Assembly (NCBI GenBank): GCA_026389975.1
Contig: JAPLGV010000370.1
Coordinates: 1 to 11,327 of the forward strand
Direction of reading: 5' to 3'
Length of the DNA: 11,327 nt
Origin: Chloroflexota bacterium
Lineage (GTDB): Bacteria; Chloroflexota; Anaerolineae; Anaerolineales; Villigracilaceae
Shown here: one piece after another, positions 6,674 through 11,327 of the stretch
How the letters are laid out: every line of letters starts with the position of its first letter
Position numbering within the stretch: position 1 is the stretch's first letter
The notes under the pieces: generated by a model
What the model was told of the DNA's origin: nothing
What the model saw: only the letters and a program-made list of their open reading frames with translations
Database searches by the model: none
Position numbers and translations under genes: made by a program

Positions 6674-7392
6674 TGCAGGTGAATATGGGAAGGCGTTACC
6701 GTTATCTCGACCTGATCATGGCGGTCTTCGTGACGGTCCTGGTGGTCAGCAACATTGCCTCCTCGGCCAAAATCGTGGACTGGGGCTTCAGCATTTTCGG
6801 CGTCCGCATGGCCTTTGATGCCGGCACCCTTCTCTTCCCGGTCAGTTACATCTTTGGCGATATTCTCACCGAAGTGTATGGCTACAAAAACTCCCGCCGG
6901 GTTATCTGGGCAGGGTTTGCCTGCCTGGCGCTGAGTGCGGCTATCTTCTGGATCGTCAGCGCCCTGCCGGGCGAATCCCAGTGGCAGCAATATGCCGGCG
7001 ACGCGGCTTACCTTGCCATCCTGGGCGGGATGTCAAGCGGTGGCATCGTATTGGCCAGCCTGGCGGGATATTGGTCGGGGGAGTTTACCAATTCATTCTT
7101 GCTGGCCAAGATGAAGGTCCTGACCCGAGGCCGTTGGCTGTGGACGCGAACCATTGGCAGTACGATTGTCGGCGAACTGGTGGACACGCTTGTATTCGTT
7201 GTCATTGCTTCCCTGTTCCATGTTTTCCCCTGGAGCCTTTTCTTGACACTGGCCGTGACCAATTATCTCTTCAAGGTTGGCGTCGAAGCGCTGATGACCC
7301 CTGTGACCTATGCGGCTGTCAGCAAGTTGAAGAAAGCGGAAAACGAAGATTACTATGACCGGGATACCAACTTCATTCCTTTTCAAGTCTGA
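6673..7392 (+). CDS. yhhQ: Queuosine precursor transporter (YhhQ/VUT family)
   Basis: A 239-residue inner-membrane protein of the COG1738 family, which imports queuosine precursors such as preQ0, preQ1 or queuine. About six helices are visible. Family signatures: DAGTLLFPVSYIFGDILTEV (49-68) followed by YGYKNSRR, LWTRTIGSTIVGE (156-168) followed by LVDT, and KVGVEALMTPVTY (201-213). The start at 6673 overlaps the ttuA stop; an alternative ATG at 6685 has AGGTGA too close to it. A longer frame from 6613 runs into ttuA and lacks family similarity. Placement after ttuA ties a Q34 precursor supply step to a T54 thiolation gene, so the operon theme is tRNA modification. The exact precursor taken up cannot be read from sequence. 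Confidence 0.88.
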   Translation: MQVNMGRRYRYLDLIMAVFVTVLVVSNIASSAKIVDWGFSIFGVRMAFDAGTLLFPVSYIFGDILTEVYGYKNSRRVIWAGFACLALSAAIFWIVSALPGESQWQQYAGDAAYLAILGGMSSGGIVLASLAGYWSGEFTNSFLLAKMKVLTRGRWLWTRTIGSTIVGELVDTLVFVVIASLFHVFPWSLFLTLAVTNYLFKVGVEALMTPVTYAAVSKLKKAENEDYYDRDTNFIPFQV

Positions 7393-7407
7393 CAAATTCC
7401 ACAGGTC

Positions 7408-7501
7408 TTACAGGGTACTGCGTAAATATTTGAACCAAAATTATCGTTTATTCCCTGCTTTTTGGCAGCTTCAGTTCAGAAATTTATGCTAGGAGCAGTA
7501 A
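7408..7501 (+). repeat. 94-bp dispersed inverted-repeat (MITE-like) element, copy downstream of glnA
   Basis: This and 9537-9630 are both exactly 94 bp. Their first 35 bp agree at 34 positions (starting TTACAGGGTACTGCGTAAAT) and their last 28 bp at 24 positions (ending in a form of TTTATGCnnGAnnCAGTAA). The 31-bp interior differs. The two ends are imperfect inverted repeats of each other (TTAC...TAAATaTcTGAACc). There is no coding capacity and no clear target-site duplication. It lies between convergent yhhQ and glnA. Confidence 0.75.
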
Positions 7502-7503
7502 AG

Positions 7504-7543
7504 TCGAACAGGCCTGACGACTTGACCTGTCAGACCTGTTCGA
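7504..7543 (-). terminator. Hairpin after glnA, probable terminator
   Basis: Arms 7504-7518 and 7529-7543 form a 15-bp stem with a 10-base loop, 13 bp beyond the glnA stop. The one non-Watson-Crick position is a G-U wobble in minus-strand RNA but a C-A mismatch in plus-strand RNA, which points to function on the glnA strand. The U tract after it is short (CTTTACTG), so strength is uncertain. Confidence 0.5.
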
Positions 7544-7556
7544 ATTGTTGGACTTA

Positions 7557-8869
7557 TCAAGCAATTTCAAGATAGCGTTCAACTTCCCAGTCGGTCACGT
7601 TGATGCGGAAGGCGTCCCATTCGTCCCACTTGGCGCGTGTGAAGGCGTCGTAGATGTTCTCGCCCAATGCGGCGCGGACAACCTTGTCTTTTTCCAATTC
7701 ACCCAGGGCTTCGGCCAGGGAACCGGGCAGTGAGGCAATGCAAGGTGATAGACGTTGATGTTGTTCAGCGGAGCGGGAGGCGTCAGCTTGTTGTCAACTC
7801 CATCCAGTGCGGCGGCCAGAATGGTGGCAAAGGCCAGATACGGATTTGCTGACGGGTCGGGGAAGCGCAGTTCGGCGCGCATCGCCTTGATGCGGCCTTC
7901 GGTGAAACGCGGGATGCGGATCAGCGCCGAGCGGTTGATCTGCGCCCAGCCGATGTAAACCGGAGCTTCGTACCCGGGGACGAGCCGTTTGTAAGAATTG
8001 ACGGTCGGCGCAACGATCGCGGCCAGGGCACGCGCGTGCTTCAACTGACCGGCAATGAACCCATAGGCCAGCGGGGACAGGTGATATTCATCTTTGGCAT
8101 CGTAGAACAGGTTGTTGCCCTTGCTGTCGAAAATGGATTGATGACAGTGCATGCCGGAACCGTTAATCCCGAAAACGGGTTTGGGCATGAACGATGCGAT
8201 CAAGTCATGTTTGGCGGCGATGGCTTTGACGGTATATTTCAGCGTCAACACGTTGTCGGCAGTGCGCAGCGCATCGGCGAAGCGGAAGTCAATTTCATGC
8301 TGGCCGATGGCCACCTCGTGATGCCCCACTTCCACTTCCAATCCCATGCTGTTCAGCGCGTCCATCAGTTCGGTGCGGACGCGCACAGCCTCGTCGTCAG
8401 CGGAGAAGTCGAAGTAACTGCCCACATCATGCGGGACAGGGTGGATACCCTCGCCCCCGTTGCGGCGGAACAGGAAAAACTCAGGTTCGGGGCCCACGTT
8501 ATAGGTCCAGCCCCGCTCCGACACTTTGGCAAGTATGCGCTTGAGCGCCCCGCGCGGGTCGCCATCGAAGGGCTGTCCGTCGGGGGTGTAGATGTCGCAG
8601 AAGACGCGCGCCCGGCGCGCTTCGGCGGGACTCCAGGGCAGGACGGCGTAGGTATCGGGGTCAATCACCAGGCGCATGTCGCTTTCCTGGATGCGGGCGA
8701 AGCCCTCCACCGACGAGCCGTCAAACCAGACGCCGTCTTCCAGAGTGAACTCCAGTTGTTTGATGGGGGCGTCCACACTTTTGACCGCGCCGGTTACGTC
8801 GGTGAACTGGTAGGAGATAAATTTGACATTATCGGCTTTGACAAGAGCAAGTAATTCTTTGGTTTCCAT
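7557..8869 (-). pseudogene. glnA: Type I glutamine synthetase, frameshifted near the 3' end
   Basis: Glutamine synthetase (glutamate + NH3 + ATP) of the bacterial type I family. The reading frame from ATG 8869 (GAGG upstream) is intact for 376 residues with FDGSSVEGF (49-57), GPEPEFFLF (126-134), GHHEVAIGQHEIDF (182-195), GSGMHCHQS (237-245), VPGYEAPVY (297-305), RIPR (318-321) and RAELRFPDPSANPYLAFA (331-348). After NINVYHL (370-376) the frame goes wrong and would end at 7595. In another frame, IASLPGSLAEALGELE continues for 60 residues to EIA and the stop at 7557-7559. In Bacillus GlnA, as I recall it, nine residues separate the equivalent points, so about 25 nt are missing at 7740-7741. 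With them restored, the length would be about 445, normal for the family. A sequencing or assembly error is as likely as a real mutation in such a central gene. Confidence 0.88.
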
Positions 8870-9000
8870 AGTTCCTCTTTTGATGAATCTAGATTTTTGA
8901 GTTGATGTTTTCAGGGCGATCCACTCCTGATTATTTACAGGGATAATACGCCGGAGCGCACCGGACCCTTCGCCTGGGCTAGGACAGGCTTAGAGCAGTC

Positions 9001-9096
9001 TCAGGCCGGGCGCGCCGGCCAGGGCTGGATGCCACGTCCGCAGGAGGAGCGCGGCAACCCGATCGGGCACTGGGTGCAATGCTGTTCAATACTCAT
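9001..9096 (-). CDS. Possible 31-residue cysteine-containing peptide upstream of glnA
   Basis: A short minus-strand frame from ATG 9096, with GGAG (9102-9105 on the plus strand as ctcc) six bases before it. It encodes HCTQCPIGLPRSSCGRG (6-22), a C-x2-C-x8-C arrangement, then QPWPARPA. An in-frame ATG at 9108 would add four residues. It begins just downstream of the intrinsic terminator at 9113-9138 and ends at a GGCCGG-type hairpin (9004-9020). It could be a leader peptide, a small metal-binding protein or chance. I recognise no family. Confidence 0.3.
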   Translation of the reverse strand: MSIEQHCTQCPIGLPRSSCGRGIQPWPARPA

Positions 9097-9112
9097 CGTG
9101 TTCTCCATAAAC

Positions 9113-9138
9113 AAAAAGACACACCCGGGGGGCGTGCC
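9113..9138 (-). terminator. Intrinsic terminator or attenuator upstream of glnA
   Basis: In minus-strand RNA, GGCACGCCC-CCC-GGGTGTGTC forms a 9-bp stem (two G-U pairs) followed directly by TTTTTG TTT. No protein gene ends close upstream on this strand; the nearest is about 0.75 kb away. It therefore either ends a non-coding transcript or acts as an attenuator in a long glnA leader. Confidence 0.6.
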
Positions 9139-9223
9139 TCTGGTAACGCAAAATATCCGGTTGGCAGCCCTTCCATATTAGAACAGGCTATTCTTTTGCC
9201 TGACCACTGCGCCGTCCTTTGTC

Positions 9224-9289
9224 CTGACCGTTACCGGTCAGTTTTAAGATTGGACGACAAACAGAGTTTTTTTAAACCTGTTCGTTGTC
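9224..9289 (-). other. Two hairpins upstream of the glnA-side terminator
   Basis: CTGACCG-GTAA-CGGTCAG (minus strand, 9224-9241) is a perfect 7-bp stem with a GNRA loop. Arms at 9253-9264 and 9278-9289 form a 12-bp stem with one mismatch and one wobble and an A/T-rich 13-base loop. With the terminator at 9113-9138 they look like an ordered RNA leader. No riboswitch class I know fits. Confidence 0.4.
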
Positions 9290-9314
9290 GGGCGCTTCTT
9301 CTGGAAGGGAGAAA

Positions 9315-9507
9315 GGAGCCTGTGACCGGGCTCCGGAGGCATCCGCTGATCTATCCGATTTTCGGACCCCTCCCCGACCCTCTCCTCGCGTAGCACATCG
9401 TACCCGCAGGGTATCCCCGAAGGGGATGAAGAGAGAGGGGAGAAAGGTCTTTAGCGTGTCCCTCGCGGGACAGAACCTCCACCTCGTACTCCCGGCAGAA
9501 CCGGGAG
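9315..9507. other. Hairpin-dense non-coding region, possible structured RNA
   Basis: Five hairpins occur in under 200 bp: GGAGCC/GGCTCC (9315-9334); TACCC-GCA-GGGTA (9401-9413); ATCCCC-GAA-GGGGAT (9413-9427); TGTCCC-TCGC-GGGACA (9457-9472); and CTCCCGG-CAGAA-CCGGGAG (9489-9507). The middle two are enclosed by CCCTCTC (9378-9384) pairing with GAGAGGG (9433-9439), giving a branched fold. Strand is undecided. No protein-like frame is convincing here. Confidence 0.4.
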
Positions 9508-9536
9508 CCAGCCGCTATTTCTCCGTATTCTGTTGT

Positions 9537-9630
9537 TTACAGGGTACTGCGTAAATATCTGAACCAAAATTTCATGAAATGCCTGCAATTCGATAACAGC
9601 AAGTTCAGAGATTTATGCAAGAAACAGTAA
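9537..9630 (+). repeat. 94-bp dispersed inverted-repeat (MITE-like) element, copy upstream of glnA
   Basis: Same length and orientation as the copy at 7408-7501, so glnA with its upstream region lies between direct copies 2.1 kb apart. The ends are conserved and the interior differs (9572-9602). The right end GTTCAGAGATTTATGCAAGA is followed by AACAGTAA. Confidence 0.75.
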
Positions 9631-9852
9631 GAAAACCCCGCTTATGCCGTGTGTTGCAAGGTTCTGAACCTGCTTTAGCAGGTCGGGCTCCTACCCGGCA
9701 AGTCAGCCTTGGCCGAAGCCTATCGCATCCTTGTCGCGAGATTGGATCCCTTATTGTGGGTGTTGGCTCAGAACGGAGGTGCAGCATCGCGAGCACAGCA
9801 GGGCACATGTTTTATACCATAAAGTAAGAGGGGTGGGTAGGGAAAGATTAAC
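9631..9852. other. Intergenic stretch without a convincing gene
   Basis: Small frames on both strands here have no family character. It holds a 6-bp hairpin (ACCTGC-TTTA-GCAGGT, near 9668-9683) and, on the minus strand, TGGTATAAA (9811-9819), an extended -10-like sequence that could start a minus-strand transcript near 9804 reading toward the hairpin region and glnA. That transcript is speculative. Confidence 0.35.
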
Positions 9853-9873
9853 AGCGGTTGGCGGTTAGCGATT
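9853..9873 (-). repeat. Left heptamer array (3 units) at the four-helix gene's 3' end
   Basis: Minus-strand units AATCGCT, AACCGCC and AACCGCT (9873 to 9853). The first overlaps the natural TAA (9865-9867) that would end the full-length four-helix protein. It is inverted relative to the array at 10235-10269, so it can pair with it. Confidence 0.7.
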
Positions 9874-9942
9874 GGCTTTTAGCCGCTGGATGAGGGCGTT
9901 GAGCATTTTGCGGGTTTCGATAAGATTGCCAGATAACTCTTC

Positions 9943-10224
9943 CTAGACAACGTTGTTGAGATAGTTTAAGTCATGCGTAAGCAGAAGCAGGTATTCGAGT
10001 TCGCTGGAAGAGCCCATCGCGATTTGGAGATAGCGTCCAAAGTCGGCGTCGCCGCTCATTCCACAGCCTTCTGCAATATTGGCCGGGATCGAGACGGCGG
10101 CGCGTTGGATTTGATTCGTTAGACTGTACAATTCCTGGCGCGGGAAGGCCTCAGTCGCTTTGTAAATTGCCAGAACCAGCCCGTGAGCTCTTTCCCATAC
10201 TTTCAACTCGCGAAAATCCTTCAT
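9943..10224 (-). CDS. Four-helix bundle (S23/IVS-type) protein, C-terminus cut by an amber codon
   Basis: A 93-residue protein of the four-helix bundle family related to the 23S rRNA intervening-sequence protein and to Avd of diversity-generating retroelements. Signature: MKDFRELKVWERAHGLVLAI (1-20), QIQRAAVSIPANIAEGCG (38-55) and the FGRYLQIAMGSSSELEYLL region. After NYLNNVV comes TAG (9943-9945). The same frame then continues EELSGNLIETRKMLNALIQR and LKANR to TAA at 9865-9867, which is the expected last helix; with it the protein would be about 119 residues, the family norm. Start ATG 10224 has AAGGGA upstream; a TTG at 10236 is less likely. Either the gene is a recent nonsense pseudogene or the stop is read through. 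The biochemical role of the family is not well defined. It is downstream of asnS on the same strand but bracketed by its own repeats. Confidence 0.8.
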   Translation of the reverse strand: MKDFRELKVWERAHGLVLAIYKATEAFPRQELYSLTNQIQRAAVSIPANIAEGCGMSGDADFGRYLQIAMGSSSELEYLLLLTHDLNYLNNVV

Positions 10225-10234
10225 GCTTCCCTTC

Positions 10235-10269
10235 AATCGCTAATCGCTAACTGCTAAACGCTATCGGCT
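10235..10269 (+). repeat. Right heptamer array (5 units) between asnS and the four-helix gene
   Basis: Five consecutive 7-bp units on the plus strand: AATCGCT, AATCGCT, AACTGCT, AAACGCT, ATCGGCT. The last overlaps the asnS stop codon (10268-10270). On the coding strand this is the 5' leader of the four-helix gene, ending ten bases before its ATG. It is complementary to the array at 9853-9873. Confidence 0.75.
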
Positions 10270-11327
10270 ATGGATACACTCTCTTGATCATACGCGGGAA
10301 GGCGATCGCTTCACGGATATGCTCGATACCGCAGATCCAAGCCACCGTCCGTTCCACGCCCATCCCGAAGCCGGAGTGGGGGACTGAACCGTAGCGGCGC
10401 AGGTCCAGGTACCATTTGTAGGCTGCTTCCGGCAGTCCGTGCTCGTGGATGCGCTGGAGCAGCAGGTCGGGGCTGGACATGCGCTCCGAGCCGCCGATGA
10501 TTTCGCCGCAACCTTCCGGAGCGAGCAAGTCCACCGACTTGCAGACTTCGGGACGATCCGGCCAAGGTTCCATGTAGAAGGCCTTGACCTGAGTCGGGTA
10601 GCCGTAGACGAAGACCGGCTTCTCGTAACGGTTGGTCAGAGCCACCTCGTGCGGCGCGCCAAAGTCCATGCCCCATTCGAATTTGAGCAAATCCTTCTTT
10701 TCAGGGTCGGTCTCTTTTTCATAGAGTTCCTGGATGACTTTGGCAGCCTCGTCGTAGGAGATGCGCGGGAAGGGCGGTTCGATTTTTTCCAACTTCGTCA
10801 GGTCGCGGCCCAGGGATTTCAACTCAGGTCCCCGGTCCCGCAGGACGCGCTTGACGATATGCGTGACGAACTGCTCCTCGATCTCCATCAACCCGTCCAG
10901 GTCGCAGAAGGCGATCTCCGGTTCGACCATCCAGAACTCGGTCAGGTGGCGGCGGGTCTTGGATTTTTCGGCGCGGAAGGTCGGGCCAAAGCAGTAGACC
11001 TTGCCGAAGGCCATGATGTTCGCTTCGTTGTAGAGCTGGCCGGACTGGCTCAGGTAGGCTTTGCCCTCGTCGAAGTATTCGGTCTCGAACAGGGTGGTGG
11101 TGCCTTCGACGGCTGCCGGGGTCAGGATGGGCGTGTCCATGTTGATGAAGCCGTTCAGTTCGAACCACTCGCGGATGGCCGAGATGACGGTCCCGCGGAT
11201 GCGAAGGATGGCCCACTGGCTGGGCATGCGGATCCACAGGTGGCGGTTGTCGAGGGCGAAGTCCACGCCGTGCTCTTTGAGCGCCATCGGGTAATCCTCG
11301 GCAGCGGTCTGGACGATTTTTATCTCT
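10268..11327 (-). CDS. asnS: Asparaginyl-tRNA synthetase, C-terminal part (5' end outside window)
   Basis: Class II aminoacyl-tRNA synthetase that attaches asparagine to tRNA-Asn in the cytosol. 352 residues are visible and the frame is open to the window edge (EIKIVQTAAEDYPMALKEHG...), so the ATG at 11287 is internal and roughly 90-110 residues, the OB-fold anticodon-binding domain, lie beyond. Motifs in the catalytic domain: motif 1 region around GFINMDTPILTP, then TTTLFETEYF and YLSQSGQLY; motif 2 FRAEKSKTRRHLTEFW followed by MVEPE; the late GGSERM; and motif 3 GFGMGVERTVAW. The AsnS-type H-L-T-E-F-W-M-V-E sequence favours Asn over Asp specificity, as do EYFDEGKAYLSQSGQL and the ending FPRMIKRVYP. 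AspS or a non-discriminating enzyme is much less likely. The stop TAG is embedded in a heptamer repeat. Confidence 0.93.
   Translation of the reverse strand, partial: EIKIVQTAAEDYPMALKEHGVDFALDNRHLWIRMPSQWAILRIRGTVISAIREWFELNGFINMDTPILTPAAVEGTTTLFETEYFDEGKAYLSQSGQLYNEANIMAFGKVYCFGPTFRAEKSKTRRHLTEFWMVEPEIAFCDLDGLMEIEEQFVTHIVKRVLRDRGPELKSLGRDLTKLEKIEPPFPRISYDEAAKVIQELYEKETDPEKKDLLKFEWGMDFGAPHEVALTNRYEKPVFVYGYPTQVKAFYMEPWPDRPEVCKSVDLLAPEGCGEIIGGSERMSSPDLLLQRIHEHGLPEAAYKWYLDLRRYGSVPHSGFGMGVERTVAWICGIEHIREAIAFPRMIKRVYP

Noticed and set aside
8036..8854. 272-residue open frame on the plus strand opposite glnA
   Set aside because: It is antisense to a clear glutamine synthetase; length comes from the codon bias of the opposite strand and no family signature is seen.
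9100..9300. Known riboswitch class in the glnA leader
   Set aside because: I compared it mentally with TPP, cobalamin, glycine, c-di-GMP, preQ1, fluoride, T-box, PyrR and glutamine motifs; none of their conserved cores is present.
9079..9393. 104-residue plus-strand frame in the glnA upstream region
   Set aside because: It crosses several hairpins and a minus-strand terminator, has no ribosome site or family character, and is better read as non-coding.
9605..9827. Small frames of about 67-70 residues on both strands
   Set aside because: They overlap a repeat end, have biased composition and no motif; treated as chance frames.
10235..10269. CRISPR array
   Set aside because: The units are 7 bp and contiguous with no spacers, so this is a short tandem array, not CRISPR.

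Overview
Organism. The window is roughly 55-60% GC, compactly coded and reads as a bacterial chromosome. A TtuB/TtuA 2-thiouridine pair, a YhhQ-type queuosine-precursor transporter, a type I glutamine synthetase without clear adenylylation-type features, a stand-alone AsnS and complex I-like membrane genes together suggest Chloroflexota, probably Anaerolineae. This is an inference from gene style, not a database match. The TtuB/TtuA pair hints at a thermophilic or moderately thermophilic ancestry.

Layout. (1) 1-91 holds two right-hand ends of a dispersed repeat. (2) 135-3695, minus strand, is a tight three-gene operon (start at 3695): two ND2/ND4/ND5-type proton-antiporter-like proteins around a NuoK/MrpC-like subunit. 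No catalytic complex I or hydrogenase subunits lie beside them, and several channel lysines look replaced. (3) 3696-3782 is a short divergent promoter region. (4) 3783-5380, plus strand, is a lipid pair: a diacylglycerol kinase-family lipid kinase and a PlsC-type acyltransferase, overlapping by ATGA. (5) 5381-5545 holds a hairpin and a -10 box. (6) 5546-7392, plus strand, is a translationally coupled tRNA-modification cassette: ttuB (ubiquitin-like sulfur carrier), ttuA (tRNA thiolase) and a queuosine-precursor transporter. (7) 7557-8869, minus strand, is glnA, broken by a frameshifting deletion of probably 25 nt near its 3' end. Directly oriented copies of a 94-bp inverted-repeat element lie on both sides (7408-7501 and 9537-9630). 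(8) 8870-9850 has no convincing long gene. It holds a possible 31-residue Cys-rich peptide, a minus-strand intrinsic terminator upstream of that peptide and glnA, and a dense set of hairpins. (9) 9853-10269 is a four-helix-bundle (S23/IVS-type) gene interrupted by an amber codon and bracketed by inverted arrays of 7-bp repeats. (10) 10268-11327, minus strand, is the C-terminal three quarters of asnS, running off the window.

How they work together. The lipid kinase and acyltransferase act on related phospholipid intermediates. The ttuB-ttuA-yhhQ cassette joins a tRNA thiolation branch (T54) to supply of the queuosine precursor (Q34). The most unusual material is non-coding or damaged: the 94-bp element family, the hairpin-rich glnA upstream region, the glnA frameshift, and the heptamer arrays around the interrupted four-helix gene.
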